Below, in pieces: positions 9,870-19,380 of a stretch of 35,280 nt of DNA. Each line of letters opens with the position of its first letter. Position 1 is the stretch's first letter. Position numbers and translations under genes: made by a program. Source of the DNA: Chlorobiaceae bacterium (GTDB lineage Bacteria > Bacteroidota > Chlorobiia > Chlorobiales > Chlorobiaceae); contig JAFGER010000022.1 in NCBI GenBank assembly GCA_016931495.1, positions 1-35,280 on the forward strand. The letters run 5' to 3'. The notes beneath the pieces are model-generated. The model saw nothing but the letters and a program-made list of their open reading frames with translations, did no database searches and was not told the origin of the DNA.

Positions 9870-11263
9870 GTCAACTCCTGAACCAGTTGCTTGAACTGCC
9901 GTCCGCGATCCTCGAAATCGGTGAACATGTCGAAGCTCGAACAGGCGGGAGAAAAGAGCACGCTCGCGCCGGGCCGGGCCGACTGGCGGGCAAGCTCGAC
10001 CGCCTCACGAAGCGACTCGGCCTCGATGACCGGCACAACGCCCCGGAAGGCATCGGCAATTTTCCGGCGCGATTCGCCGATCGCCACGATGCTGGCGACC
10101 TTCTCGCTGACCAGCGCTTCGATGGAGCCGTAGTCGTTGCCCTTGTCGCGTCCGCCCGCGATAAGCACCATGCCCGCCGGAACGGTCTGGAGCGCCTGCC
10201 GCAGGGCGTTGATGTTGGTGGCTTTGGAGTCGTTGATCCAGTCAACGCCGTCAACCGATCCGGCGAGCTCCTGCCGGTGCTCGACGCCGCCGAACGCGGC
10301 GAGGCTCCGGCGCGTGGCGTCGGGCGAAACGCCAGCCGCAAAGGCCGCGGCCACCGACGCAAGCACGTTGTAGAGATTGTGCTCGCCACGGAAGGCCGGC
10401 TTCATGATCTCATCGACCCGCATGAACCGCTCCGTCCGGCCCGCCGTCCGGATGACGACCGAGCCATCGGCAACCGAAACGAAATCCTCCGCTCCCGCTT
10501 CGAGCAATTCCGGCTTCAAGCCGAAACAGATCACCCTGAAGGGCCACGGCCCGTCGCCCTCGAAATGGGCGCGCAGCATCGGATCGTCGTGGTTGTAGAT
10601 CACCGTGTCGCCCGCCCCTTGCGAGGCGTGGATGCGGAACTTGGCTTGCGCGTAGGCGTTGATGTCGCCGCCGTAGCGATCCATGTGGTCGGGCGTGATG
10701 TTGGTCAAGACGGCGATGTTCGGGCGGAACGAGCTGCACCCTTCGAGCTGGTAGCTGCTCAGCTCCAGCACGGCGATGTCTTCCGGGGCCATCTCCGTGA
10801 CCTCCGACGAAAAAGGCGTGCCGATGTTGCCCACGCTGAAGGCGCGATAGCCGCGCCCGAGGCCATCCTCACGGCAGATGCTGTGGATGAGCGTGGCCGT
10901 GGTGGTCTTGCCGTCCGTGCCGGTGATGCCGATGACGCGCGCCCGGCAGAACCACGACGCCAGCTCGATTTCGCTGACCACGGGAATGCCTCGCGCCTCC
11001 ATCTCGCCGATGACCGGCACGGTGCGCGGAATGCCGGGGCTCACCACGCAAAGCCGCGCGTCGAACACACGCTCCGAGTGGCCGCCCTCTTCGAACGGCA
11101 CGCCGAGCTGGCGCAAGCGCTCCGCGGCCACGGCGCTGATTGCGCCCGACTCGCTCACCAGCGGTCGCGCTCCCGCCGATGCCAGCAGCCCAGCCGCAGC
11201 CAGACCGCTCTTTCCGGCGCCGAGCACCGTCGCCGCAACTCCTTTCAACGCTTCCGGTTTCAC
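9866..11263 (-). CDS. murD: UDP-N-acetylmuramoylalanine--D-glutamate ligase MurD
   Basis: Adds D-glutamate to UDP-MurNAc-L-Ala in the cytoplasm. It has 465 residues: N-terminal ATVLGAGKSGLAAAGLLASAG, ATP loop GITGTDGKTTTATLIHSI, central ELSSYQLEGC and TNITPDHMDRYG, and C-terminal EHRQELAGSVDGVDWINDSKATN followed by AGGRDKGNDY, all MurD hallmarks. The start is GTG at 11263, one base after the mraY stop codon, with no strong ribosome site, which suggests translational coupling; no nearer ATG keeps the first beta strand complete. Confidence 0.95.
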   Translation of the reverse strand: MKPEALKGVAATVLGAGKSGLAAAGLLASAGARPLVSESGAISAVAAERLRQLGVPFEEGGHSERVFDARLCVVSPGIPRTVPVIGEMEARGIPVVSEIELASWFCRARVIGITGTDGKTTTATLIHSICREDGLGRGYRAFSVGNIGTPFSSEVTEMAPEDIAVLELSSYQLEGCSSFRPNIAVLTNITPDHMDRYGGDINAYAQAKFRIHASQGAGDTVIYNHDDPMLRAHFEGDGPWPFRVICFGLKPELLEAGAEDFVSVADGSVVIRTAGRTERFMRVDEIMKPAFRGEHNLYNVLASVAAAFAAGVSPDATRRSLAAFGGVEHRQELAGSVDGVDWINDSKATNINALRQALQTVPAGMVLIAGGRDKGNDYGSIEALVSEKVASIVAIGESRRKIADAFRGVVPVIEAESLREAVELARQSARPGASVLFSPACSSFDMFTDFEDRGRQFKQLVQELT

Positions 11264-11264
11264 G

Positions 11265-12371
11265 TTATCTCAGTTTCAGGGTCATGAGGCTTGTCAGGAA
11301 CAGCAGAATGGAGATGATCCAGAACCTGATGACGATCTTCTGCTCCGGCCACCCCTTGAGCTGGAAGTGGTGATGCAGGGGAGCCATCAGAAAAATGCGC
11401 TTGCCTTCGCCGGTGCGCCATTTGGTGATTTTGAACCACGCCACCTGCATGGAAACCGACAGGGTTTCGAGGAAAAAGATACCGGCCAGCACCGGCAGAA
11501 GCAGCTCCTGCTTGATCATGAGCGCGATCACCGCGATGGCGCTGCCGAGCGCAAGCGATCCGGTATCGCCCATGAACACCTCCGCCGGGTTGGAGTTGAA
11601 CCACAGGAAACCGACGCACGCCATGACGATAGCCATGCTGACCACGGCAATTTCGCCAGCTCCGGAGATGAAGGGAATGCTGAGATAGCCAGCATAGACG
11701 GCATTACCGGCAAGGTAGGCGAAGACGCCGAGCGCCATCGTCACGATCGCCGCGTTGCCCGCCGCCAGCCCGTCGAGCCCGTCGGTCAGGTTCACTGCGT
11801 TGGAGACCGCTGTGATGATGAAGATCACCACCGGAATATAGAAAATGCCGTAATCGACCGACAACTGCTTGACAAATGGCACGCTTGTTTTTGAAAGCAG
11901 CACCGAAAAGCCCGGATCGAACCAGGTGTAGAGGCCGATGACCAGACCGAGGGTGACCTGGCCGACCAGCTTGTACTTGCCGGCAAGCCCGCCCTTGATC
12001 TTCAGCACCACCTTGCGGTAGTCGTCGATGAAGCCGATCAGCCCCATCCAGAGGACGGCCAGCATGATCAGCCAGACATGCGGATCGTCGATCTTGGCCC
12101 AGAGCAGCGCCGAAATTTCAATGGCCAGAATGATCAGCAGACCGCCCATCGTGGGCACATCCTTTTTCTTGCGATGCTCCGCCGGAGCCTCCTCCTTGAC
12201 CGGTTCGAGAAAGCGGGACTTGAGGAAACGGATGAACGCCGGGCCGGCAAACACGGTAATCAGCAGGGCGGTGATGGCCGCCGCGCTTGCCCTGAAGGTG
12301 AGGTATTCGATCACCCGCATCCCCGGCGGGTTGAAGAGTTCATTGATATAGCGTAAAAAATAGTAGAGCAT
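11265..12371 (-). CDS. mraY: Phospho-N-acetylmuramoyl-pentapeptide-transferase MraY
   Basis: Integral membrane enzyme that transfers phospho-MurNAc-pentapeptide to undecaprenyl phosphate, giving lipid I. It has 368 residues with about ten membrane helices. Diagnostic motifs are VPTMGGLLI, the FIDDYRK aspartate pair, [21 protein letters not shown] and the cytoplasmic [13 protein letters not shown] loop. The ATG at 12371 lies 26 bases after murF. The Shine-Dalgarno is weak. Confidence 0.97.
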   Translation of the reverse strand: MLYYFLRYINELFNPPGMRVIEYLTFRASAAAITALLITVFAGPAFIRFLKSRFLEPVKEEAPAEHRKKKDVPTMGGLLIILAIEISALLWAKIDDPHVWLIMLAVLWMGLIGFIDDYRKVVLKIKGGLAGKYKLVGQVTLGLVIGLYTWFDPGFSVLLSKTSVPFVKQLSVDYGIFYIPVVIFIITAVSNAVNLTDGLDGLAAGNAAIVTMALGVFAYLAGNAVYAGYLSIPFISGAGEIAVVSMAIVMACVGFLWFNSNPAEVFMGDTGSLALGSAIAVIALMIKQELLLPVLAGIFFLETLSVSMQVAWFKITKWRTGEGKRIFLMAPLHHHFQLKGWPEQKIVIRFWIISILLFLTSLMTLKLR

Positions 12372-12397
12372 GGTTGGTTCAGATCACCCTCTTGACA

Positions 12398-13813
12398 TTA
12401 TGATTCCATTGTTTTTACCAGCGCCTCGGCGGCCAGTTCGAGCTTCATGCCCCGCGAACCCTTGAAGAGCACCGCGTCGCCCGGCCTGACATAGCTGCCA
12501 AGAAAGGCGTTGAGGCCGTCGAGGGTTTCAAAGTGTCCGAGGCAACGCTCCTGCGCGGCCATGCAGCAGAAGCGGGCCAAGGCCCCGCAGGTTACGCAGG
12601 CGTCCAGCGGCAGTCGGCGAATATAGCTGCCGATCGATTCATGTTCAAGCGCCGCGTTGCCGCCCAGTTCGAGCATATCGCCAAGCACGGCGATCTTGCG
12701 CCCGGAGCACTCCAGAGCGGCAAGCGTGTCGAGCGCCAGACGCACCGAGTCGGGATTGGCGTTGTAGGTGTCGTTGAGCACCACGACGCCACCCGCTTCG
12801 AGCAGCTCCATGCGCTTCCAGCCGCTGGCGGGCGTCAGCTCTCCGAGTCCGCGGGCGATTGATTCGGGCGCGAGGCCGAAGTGCGCCCCGACCGCCGCCG
12901 CCGCGACGGCGTTGGTCACGTTGTGACGGCCGATAAAATGCATCGCCACCGGCTGGCGGACTCCGGCTTCAGAACAAAGCGTGAACGAAATGCGGCCCAC
13001 GCGGTCCGCGCCGACCTGTTCGGCCCACCACTGGCGAGGCGCGCCCGGCATCGCGCCGTAGCAGATTTTTCGCGACAGCCCCGCTCCGGCAGCGGCAAGG
13101 CGATGGTCGTCGAGATTGACGAACGCCGTGCCGCCGCTGGCTTCGAGGTAGCCGAAAAGCTCCGCTTCAGCTTCGGCCACGCCGTCGAGGGAGCCGAAAA
13201 ATTCGAGGTGTTCGTGGCCGATGTTGGTCAGAAGCCCATGGGTTGGACGGGCGAGCGAACAGAGGAACGCCATCTCGCCGGGGTGATTGATGCCCAACTC
13301 GACCACGGCGATTTCGGTGTCACGGCGCATCTGCAGCAAGGTCAGCGGCACGCCGAGGTGGTTGTTGTAGTTGCCCTGCGTCACGCGGACGTTGAAACCG
13401 GTCGAAAGCACCGCGGCGACCATCTCCTTGGTGGTGGTCTTGCCGTTGCTGCCGCCGATACCGATCACCGGAATGTCGAAGCGCTCCCGGTAGGAGGTGG
13501 CAAGTTGCTGGAACGCCGCGACCGGATCGTCACACACCAGAAAACGGCGGCCCTCGCCGGTGTGCTCCGCGCCGTGCCGGGCGAACCACTCGCGCGACAC
13601 CACGGCCCACGACGCGCCGCTGGCGAACACCTCGCCGACGAAACGGTGCCCGTCGGTGCGCTCACCCGGCAGCGCGATGAACACCGCGCCCTCGACCGCC
13701 TTGCGCGAATCGATCACCACCACCGGAGCTTCGAGCCGGTAGCCCTCGTGCACATCGGGCGCCACGATGGTTCCCGCCCGGCTGAAATCGCTGAAGATCA
13801 GCGCACCCTTCAT
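12398..13813 (-). CDS. murF: UDP-MurNAc-tripeptide--D-alanyl-D-alanine ligase MurF
   Basis: Completes the cytoplasmic muropeptide by adding D-Ala-D-Ala. It has 471 residues. VVVIDSRKAVEGAVFIALPGERTDGHRFV is the N-terminal substrate domain; IGIGGSNGKTTTKEMVAAVLS is the ATP loop; ELGINHPGEMAFL, NIGHEHLEFFGS and VVLNDTYNANPDSVRLALD follow. AAGGAAAGGAG precedes the ATG at 13813, which overlaps the murE stop as ATGA. The substrate dipeptide must come from a Ddl encoded elsewhere. Confidence 0.96.
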   Translation of the reverse strand: MKGALIFSDFSRAGTIVAPDVHEGYRLEAPVVVIDSRKAVEGAVFIALPGERTDGHRFVGEVFASGASWAVVSREWFARHGAEHTGEGRRFLVCDDPVAAFQQLATSYRERFDIPVIGIGGSNGKTTTKEMVAAVLSTGFNVRVTQGNYNNHLGVPLTLLQMRRDTEIAVVELGINHPGEMAFLCSLARPTHGLLTNIGHEHLEFFGSLDGVAEAEAELFGYLEASGGTAFVNLDDHRLAAAGAGLSRKICYGAMPGAPRQWWAEQVGADRVGRISFTLCSEAGVRQPVAMHFIGRHNVTNAVAAAAVGAHFGLAPESIARGLGELTPASGWKRMELLEAGGVVVLNDTYNANPDSVRLALDTLAALECSGRKIAVLGDMLELGGNAALEHESIGSYIRRLPLDACVTCGALARFCCMAAQERCLGHFETLDGLNAFLGSYVRPGDAVLFKGSRGMKLELAAEALVKTMES

Positions 13814-15363
13814 GGCAACTCCTTTCCTTCCTTTTCAAAATTCGCCCTCCCGAAACAGGCTTCGAGCGTCTCGCGGTCGGAAAAGTGATGCTTCCGGCCA
13901 GCGATCTCCTGATACTCCTCATGCCCTTTTCCGGCCACCAGCAGGATGTCGCCCCTGCCGAGCCCCGCGACCGCCTGCCAGATCGCCTCGGCGCGGTCGG
14001 CGATGCGCAGGTGGGCGCGCCCCGCCATGCCGGCCTCGACCTCGTCGAGAATCGCTTCGGGCGATTCGTCCCTCGGATTGTCGGAGGTGAGGATGACCCG
14101 GTCGGCGAGTTCGGCGGCGATGCGGCCCATCACGGGGCGCTTCTGCCGGTCGCGGTTGCCGCCGCAGCCGAAGACGACCGCGAGCTTCGAGCCTGCGGGC
14201 GTGACGGCGCGAAGGGTTTCGAGCGCCTTCTGCAAGGCGTCGGGCGTGTGGGCGTAATCGACCACGCCGCACCGGCTGCGGTCGGCGCTCCAGATTCGCT
14301 CCATCCGCCCCGGCACGGCGTCCGCTCCGGCAAGCCCCGAAAGCGCGGTGGCCGGATCGATGCCGAGGCCAAATCCCACCGCAAACGCTTCGAGCATGTT
14401 CATCACGTTGTACTCGCCGGGCAGCGGGACTTGCATGACCACTGACTGATCGCCAAAGGTGACTTCGGCCCGGGAGCCCTCGACGCTCATGCCGGAAATC
14501 TCCGCCTGGAAGAGTCGCACGGAATCGCAGAGTCGGGATTCGCCGGAAAGCGAGCAGCAGTAGCGGCGCGCTTTCGGCAGCTGTTCCGACATGAACGCCG
14601 CCTGCGGATCGTCCGCATTGACGACGCCGAATCCGTCGCTGGTCAGCCGATCGAAGAGCAGGCGCTTTGCCGCCGCGTACTCTTCCATTGTTTCGTGGAA
14701 ATCGAGGTGCTCCGGCGTGAGGTTGGTGAACACGGCGGCACGGAAACGCAGGCCGTGCACGCGGTCGAGCACAAGCGCGTGCGAGGAGACCTCCATCACC
14801 GCCGCCCGGCATCCGGCATCGGCCATCTGCCGGAAGAGCGCGTGCAGTCCGTCCGATTCGGGCGTGGTTCGTTCGAGGGGAATGGCGCGATCGCCGATGC
14901 GGCACAAGCCCGTGCCGATGTAGCCGGTGGAAATGCCCGAGGCGTTGAGCATCGAGGCGATGAGCCGCGCCGTGGTGGTCTTGCCGTTCGTGCCGGTCAC
15001 GGCGATGAGCATGAGCTGCTCAGAGGCATTGCCGTAGAAGATTTTCGACAGCTCGGCCAGCGCCTTGCGGCTTTCGGTGACGTGCAGGTAGCAGACGCCG
15101 GAGTGCAGCTCCTCGGGCCAGTCTTCGCAGACCACCGCAGCCGCGCCTGCATCGATGGCGCTCTCGATGTGCCGGTGGCCGTCGGTGCTGAAGCCTCGGA
15201 TGGCCACGAACATCCAGCCCGGCCCGATCTTTCGCGAATCGCAACTCACGCCCGCAACCAGCCGGTCGGCTTCGCACGCGCCGCGGCGCCCGACCAGACC
15301 GCCGAGACCGGCGATCAGCTCTCCGAGCCTCGCCCCCGCGCCGCTGTTCATTGCTTCACTCAT
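13810..15363 (-). CDS. murE: UDP-MurNAc-L-Ala-D-Glu--meso-diaminopimelate ligase MurE
   Basis: Adds the third residue of the stem peptide. It has 517 residues: N-terminal VSCDSRKIGPGWMFVAI, ATP loop AVTGTNGKTTTARLIASML, EVSSHALVLDRVHGL, TNLTPEHLDFH, and C-terminal FGCGGNRDRQKRPVMG. The motif DNPR (in LTSDNPRDESP) marks a meso-diaminopimelate-type MurE, so the peptidoglycan is probably the Gram-negative DAP type. The start at 15363 gives an ATGA overlap with the ftsI stop; a second ATG 12 bases on (15351) is possible. The open frame continues upstream, but that part is antisense or out of frame to ftsI. Confidence 0.95.
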   Translation of the reverse strand: MSEAMNSGAGARLGELIAGLGGLVGRRGACEADRLVAGVSCDSRKIGPGWMFVAIRGFSTDGHRHIESAIDAGAAAVVCEDWPEELHSGVCYLHVTESRKALAELSKIFYGNASEQLMLIAVTGTNGKTTTARLIASMLNASGISTGYIGTGLCRIGDRAIPLERTTPESDGLHALFRQMADAGCRAAVMEVSSHALVLDRVHGLRFRAAVFTNLTPEHLDFHETMEEYAAAKRLLFDRLTSDGFGVVNADDPQAAFMSEQLPKARRYCCSLSGESRLCDSVRLFQAEISGMSVEGSRAEVTFGDQSVVMQVPLPGEYNVMNMLEAFAVGFGLGIDPATALSGLAGADAVPGRMERIWSADRSRCGVVDYAHTPDALQKALETLRAVTPAGSKLAVVFGCGGNRDRQKRPVMGRIAAELADRVILTSDNPRDESPEAILDEVEAGMAGRAHLRIADRAEAIWQAVAGLGRGDILLVAGKGHEEYQEIAGRKHHFSDRETLEACFGRANFEKEGKELP

Positions 15364-17324
15364 CGTTTGATCCGGACGTTCTTCTGGAGATGCACCGTCA
15401 CCTTCGACTCTTTCTGCACCTTCGTGCCCGCCGCCACGCTCTGGGAGGTCACGTACCCGCGATCGTCGCCGGTACGGGCCATCAGCAGACCGTGCCATTC
15501 GAGCAGCTTCGATGCTTCGCTGCCGCTGAGCCCCTTCAGCTCCGGAACGGTCACGGTTGCAATGCTGTCGAGCTGCGCCCGCACCGGAGACTTCAGTTCG
15601 AGACGACGCTGCATCTCGGGTGAACAGGCCAGCGCACGGCCGCAAATCCTCGAAAACACCGGGGCGGCAACGGCGGAGGCATAATACGCCGTCTTCGGTT
15701 CATCGACAACGACAATCGCCGCATATTGCGGATTTTCGGCAGGGAAATAGCCGACGAACGTCGCGAGGTAGTAACGCCACCCCTGATAGCTTCCGTTATG
15801 AAGCTTCTGCGCCGTTCCGGTCTTTCCGGCCACCGCGACCCCCTCGATGGCCGCGCTCATGCCGGTGCCCTCTTCGACCACGGGCCGGAAATACTCCCTG
15901 GTCATGTAACGGGCCGTTTCGGGCCGGATGGCTTGCAGCACCTTCTGCGGCCCGGCCTCCGAAACCGTCTTGCCGTCGGGAGCGACGATGCGCCGGATAA
16001 TGTACGGCCGCATCCGCACGCCGTCGTTGGCCAGCGTCGCATAGGCCTGAAGCACCTGCAACGGCGTGGCCATAACCTGGTAACCGTAACCCATCCAAGG
16101 CAACGTCAGCTTGCCCCACGAGGAGACCGGCCTGAGCAGGCCGCCGGACTCGCCGATCAGCCCGATACCGGTTTTTTGGCCGAACCCGAACGCTTTTGCA
16201 TAGCGGTAAAACTCCTCCGGCCCCAGCGCCATGGCGGTCGTCGCCGACACGACGTTGCTCGACTCCGTGATCGCCTTCCGGAAAGTGATGACGCCGAGAG
16301 GCTCATGATCCCTGACCGGTTTTCCGTGAACCATCAAACGCCCCCCGTGGCCGTTCACCAGGTGCGAAGCCTCCCACTGAAGCGTCTCGGTCGCGCCTGC
16401 GGCCATGACGATCTTGAAGGTCGAACCCGGCTCGAACATGTCGGTGACCGCCCGGTTGCGCATTCCGGCATAGGTCGCTCCTTTGCGGGTGTTCATGTCG
16501 AAGGCGGGATAGTTGGCCATGGCCAGAATCTCCCCGCTTTTCACATCCATCAAAATCCCCATGGCCGCCGTGGCTTTGGTATCGGTGACCGCCTGCATGA
16601 TCTCCTCTTCGACGATGGCCTGCACATCGGCGTCGATGGTCAGCTCCACATCGTCGCCCCCGAGCGCCAGCGTCTGTTCGACATCGGGTGCAGGGTAGAG
16701 CTCCCCGGTTGCGGAACGGTAAAAAATCCGGGAGCCGTCGGTGCCCCGGATCTTTTCATCGAAGCTCTTTTCCAGACCGCTGATGCCTTTGTTGTCGCGG
16801 TCGGTCAGGCCGATGAGCTGCGCGGCGACATTGAGGTAATGGCGCTGCTGCTCACGCATGAAATCGATCCCGCTGAGGTCTGCCGTCATCAGCCCGGCAG
16901 CTTTCGAGACCGGCACATTGCGTTCCAGCCAGACAAAGCGTTTTTTACGCCTGAGCCGGCTGAGGTAGTAACTCCGGCTTTTGCCAAAACTCTCCGAAAA
17001 GAGCCTGGCCACCCTGGCTTTGTCTTTGACGATGGACGGATCGGCATAAAAGGAGATGCTCTCGACGCTCTCGGCAAGCGGCCGTCCGTGGCGGTCAAGA
17101 ATGCGGCCACGGCGCCCCTTTTCGGTCACGATGCTCTCATACTGCCGGGTGGCCTTCGCCCGGTATTTACTGACATCGAGAACCTGGATTCTGAGCAGTT
17201 GCAGCACGATGGCCGCAAAGAACAGGAGCATGAACATCCCGATGAGGCCGAGGCGCAGGCTGAACTCCCGGTCACCGGCGCCATCCCTGTTCTCCTGTAT
17301 CACGCGCTGCTCTTCCATGCTCAT
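15360..17324 (-). CDS. ftsI: Septal D,D-transpeptidase FtsI (penicillin-binding protein with PASTA domain)
   Basis: Class B PBP that cross-links septal peptidoglycan. It has 654 residues: a membrane segment at about residues 24-46, the dimerisation/pedestal domain from RGRILDRHGRPLAES, then the transpeptidase with SxxK at Ser301-Lys304 (EPGSTFK), SxN at 355-357 (SSN) and KTG at 501-503. The C-terminal ~60 residues form one PASTA domain (VTVPELKGLSGSEASKLLEWHGL to KVTVHLQK), more typical of Firmicute Spo VD/PBP2x and of Bacteroidota/Chlorobiota FtsI than of E. coli. GGAGG precedes the ATG at 17324; another ATG lies two codons later. Confidence 0.95.
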   Translation of the reverse strand: MSMEEQRVIQENRDGAGDREFSLRLGLIGMFMLLFFAAIVLQLLRIQVLDVSKYRAKATRQYESIVTEKGRRGRILDRHGRPLAESVESISFYADPSIVKDKARVARLFSESFGKSRSYYLSRLRRKKRFVWLERNVPVSKAAGLMTADLSGIDFMREQQRHYLNVAAQLIGLTDRDNKGISGLEKSFDEKIRGTDGSRIFYRSATGELYPAPDVEQTLALGGDDVELTIDADVQAIVEEEIMQAVTDTKATAAMGILMDVKSGEILAMANYPAFDMNTRKGATYAGMRNRAVTDMFEPGSTFKIVMAAGATETLQWEASHLVNGHGGRLMVHGKPVRDHEPLGVITFRKAITESSNVVSATTAMALGPEEFYRYAKAFGFGQKTGIGLIGESGGLLRPVSSWGKLTLPWMGYGYQVMATPLQVLQAYATLANDGVRMRPYIIRRIVAPDGKTVSEAGPQKVLQAIRPETARYMTREYFRPVVEEGTGMSAAIEGVAVAGKTGTAQKLHNGSYQGWRYYLATFVGYFPAENPQYAAIVVVDEPKTAYYASAVAAPVFSRICGRALACSPEMQRRLELKSPVRAQLDSIATVTVPELKGLSGSEASKLLEWHGLLMARTGDDRGYVTSQSVAAGTKVQKESKVTVHLQKNVRIKR

Positions 17325-17345
17325 TATCGCCTCCCCGGGCGCGCT

Positions 17346-17816
17346 TCAGGGCTTGAGTTCAACCGGAGGCACAGGAGAAGACTCAAGGCCGAGCTGCCGG
17401 GCATAGGCGGTGATGTACCGGATGCTCTGCATCTCGCGGGTCTTCATCTCCTGTGCGGTGCTGATGCTGGTGCCGATCCGCAACTCTTCACGCAACCGCT
17501 CGTTACGCCTGGACAGATCGTTGATGGCGAGTGTATTGCTGATCTGGAAAAGAAACAGCCCCGTTACGGCCAGAAGGTACAGAAAGCTTCTCAGCCGCAG
17601 TAAGGCGCCGAGATCGAACACCGCCGAAGAGGCCCCACGGGAGAGCCGGCGCACGGGCTCCGTCTCGAAGGCGCCAAACGGCGAGCGCTCGCCAAGCACA
17701 TCGACACCGGCAAATTCATAGCCGCCCATGCCGTCATGGTGCTTGCCGCCGAACAACTCCTGCGCCTTGCCCGCAAAGCCGGTTAACGAGCTTCCGGCAC
17801 GTTTCAACACGTCCAC
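17346..17816 (-). CDS. ftsL: FtsL-like bitopic division protein
   Basis: A 156-residue protein with a roughly 70-residue cytoplasmic N-terminus, one membrane segment near residues 73-95 (LRSFLYLLAVTGLFLFQIS), and a periplasmic heptad-type coiled coil (INDLSRRNERLREELRI). This is the FtsL/DivIC topology, and its place between rsmH and ftsI is where ftsL normally lies. The start is a GTG at 17816 with GGGAGGTG just upstream. Sequence identity to characterised FtsL is low, so the call rests on topology and position. The long N-terminus is unusual next to the ~35 residues of E. coli FtsL. Confidence 0.8.
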   Translation of the reverse strand: MDVLKRAGSSLTGFAGKAQELFGGKHHDGMGGYEFAGVDVLGERSPFGAFETEPVRRLSRGASSAVFDLGALLRLRSFLYLLAVTGLFLFQISNTLAINDLSRRNERLREELRIGTSISTAQEMKTREMQSIRYITAYARQLGLESSPVPPVELKP

Positions 17817-17830
17817 GGGACACCTCCCTG

Positions 17831-18793
17831 TCAGCTTTCAAGTTTCTGGATGACCCTGAGACGCGCGCTCCGCGCTCTCGGGTTTCTGCCGGTTTCATCG
17901 TCGCCCGCCTGCACCGGTTTTCTGGTCACCAGCTCCGCTTCGGCGGGTTTGAGCGGCTCGCGCAACGGAAGGCCCTTCGGCCCCCAGTCCGCCGAACAGC
18001 GGGCGCTGAAAAAGCGCTTGACGATGCGGTCTTCGAGCGAGTGGTAGCTGATGACCGCGAACCGTCCGCCCGGCGAGAGCACCGAAAAGCCGTCTTCGAG
18101 GGCCTGCTCAAGTACGCCAAGTTCATCGTTGACCTCGATGCGCAACGCCTGGTAAATCCTCGAAAGGGTCTTGATGGGGGAGTCCTTTCGGGAAGATGCC
18201 TGCCGTACCACCTCGGCCAGCGCACCGGTGGTCGTGATGGGAGCGCTCTGCCGGGCGCTCACGATCGCTCGCGCGATCCTGCCGCTCTGCGGCTCCTCGC
18301 CGTACCTGAAGAACAGCCGCGACAGCGCCTGCTCCTCGTAGCCATTGACAACGTCGGCAGCCGTCAGCGGGCCGTCGGGATTCATCCTCATATCGAGCGG
18401 GCCATCGCGGAGATAGCTGAATCCCCGAACGGGCGTATCGATCTGAAACGACGAAACCCCCAGATCAAGCAAGAGCCCCATGACCTCCATGCCCGCTCCC
18501 GCCCCTCGCATGACCGGCTCCAGCAGCTCCCTGACCATGCTGAAGTTGCCTCTGAGCAGCACGGCCTTGTCGCCGAAATCCCGGAGCTTCTCGGCGGCCG
18601 CTTCCAGCGCGTGGCTGTCCTGATCGATGCCGACCAGCAGCGACTCGCCATCAAGGCCGTCAAGCAGCTTCAGCAGCTCCAGCGAATGGCCCCCGCCGCC
18701 GAGGGTGCCGTCGATATAGATGCCTGGCCGCGTGACCAGCAGGGAGGTCGTCTCGGCAGCAAGAACCGGCTCATGGTAATTCTGGCTGGCCAT
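17831..18793 (-). CDS. rsmH: 16S rRNA (cytosine1402-N4)-methyltransferase RsmH
   Basis: SAM-dependent methyltransferase acting on C1402 in the decoding centre of 16S rRNA (old name MraW). It has 320 residues. The protein begins [32 protein letters not shown] is the SAM loop and [21 protein letters not shown] with PLDMRMNP is the family signature; the C-terminus has [14 protein letters not shown] and a basic tail. I use the ATG at 18793, four bases after the mraZ stop. The frame is open further upstream through mraZ, but the extra 29 residues do not resemble the family. Confidence 0.95.
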   Translation of the reverse strand: MASQNYHEPVLAAETTSLLVTRPGIYIDGTLGGGGHSLELLKLLDGLDGESLLVGIDQDSHALEAAAEKLRDFGDKAVLLRGNFSMVRELLEPVMRGAGAGMEVMGLLLDLGVSSFQIDTPVRGFSYLRDGPLDMRMNPDGPLTAADVVNGYEEQALSRLFFRYGEEPQSGRIARAIVSARQSAPITTTGALAEVVRQASSRKDSPIKTLSRIYQALRIEVNDELGVLEQALEDGFSVLSPGGRFAVISYHSLEDRIVKRFFSARCSADWGPKGLPLREPLKPAEAELVTRKPVQAGDDETGRNPRARSARLRVIQKLES

Positions 18794-18797
18794 CGCC

Positions 18798-19265
18798 TCA
18801 AACGTAACGGTTGGCCAACCGGGCGAAACTGCCTGCATGCTCCTCCAGAAGCCCTGAGAGGCGGAGAGGATTCCAGACAATCATCTTCACATTCGCGCCG
18901 ATCACAACCGCGTCCCGCTCGATACCGGCATGGTCGAGCATCTCCCGTGAAAGCGCGATTCTTCCGGAGCGGTCAAGTTCAAGCTGGTCAAGCCGGGCAT
19001 AGATCATGGTGGTCAGCAGGCGCTCTTCGGGATTGAAATCGGAAAGCTTGAGCAGTTGCTGCTCCTTCTCGCTCCAGACCTCCGGCTCGTAGAGTTCGAG
19101 CGAGCCGTCATCGGCCCTGAACACATAGAGCACCTCCTCACGCTTCGCTTTGTCCGCGCCGGCCTCATCCTTCTGGCGAAGAAATTTGCGACGAAACCGG
19201 GCCGGAATCAGAAGCCGTCCCTTGTCGTCCACGGTATGCTGCTCTCTGCCGATGAATCCGGGCAT
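18798..19265 (-). CDS. mraZ: Division/cell wall cluster transcriptional regulator MraZ
   Basis: DNA-binding regulator of the dcw cluster, forming rings of subunits with two SpoVT/AbrB-like half-domains. It has 155 residues: first half [22 protein letters not shown], second half [20 protein letters not shown]. An insert rich in Lys, Asp and Glu lies between them. The start at 19265 is decided by the upstream DNA: a longer frame to 19298 would translate through the three GTGGG operator repeats, whereas at 19265 the last repeat supplies the GGAG ribosome site at the normal distance. First gene of the minus-strand dcw cluster, divergent from yacP. Confidence 0.94.
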   Translation of the reverse strand: MPGFIGREQHTVDDKGRLLIPARFRRKFLRQKDEAGADKAKREEVLYVFRADDGSLELYEPEVWSEKEQQLLKLSDFNPEERLLTTMIYARLDQLELDRSGRIALSREMLDHAGIERDAVVIGANVKMIVWNPLRLSGLLEEHAGSFARLANRYV

Positions 19266-19271
19266 AAATCT

Positions 19272-19296
19272 CCCACTTTTTCCCACTTTCCCCCAC
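19272..19296 (-). promoter_or_regulatory. MraZ operator (three GTGGG repeats) with overlapping ribosome-binding site
   Basis: On the minus strand GTGGG occurs at 19296-19292, 19286-19282 and 19276-19272, exactly 10 bases apart, i.e. one helical turn with 5-base spacers. This matches the known MraZ recognition pattern of TGGG direct repeats with 5-base spacers. The last repeat runs into GGAG, the Shine-Dalgarno of mraZ, so bound MraZ would cover the 5' end of the dcw transcript. Confidence 0.9.
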
Positions 19297-19340
19297 ATTG
19301 AATGTAGCCAATCGAAAGTTCAAAAAAAATAGTACACTCA

Positions 19341-19360
19341 GGTTTGGCCTCCCCCAAACC
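19341..19360. other. Small dyad between divergent mraZ and yacP
   Basis: GGTTTGG (19341-19347) and CCAAACC (19354-19360) form a 7-bp stem with a 6-base loop. On the minus strand an eight-T run follows after about 12 bases, too far for a standard terminator. It lies in the 5' leader of the plus-strand NYN gene and upstream of the dcw cluster; its role is unknown. Confidence 0.3.
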
Positions 19361-19380
19361 AGTAAAAAAGCAGCAGCGAA

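Noticed and set aside
19341-19360. Hairpin plus T-run upstream of mraZ as an attenuator of the dcw cluster
   Set aside because: The T-run is about 12 bases from the stem, so it does not fit an intrinsic terminator; kept only as a small dyad.
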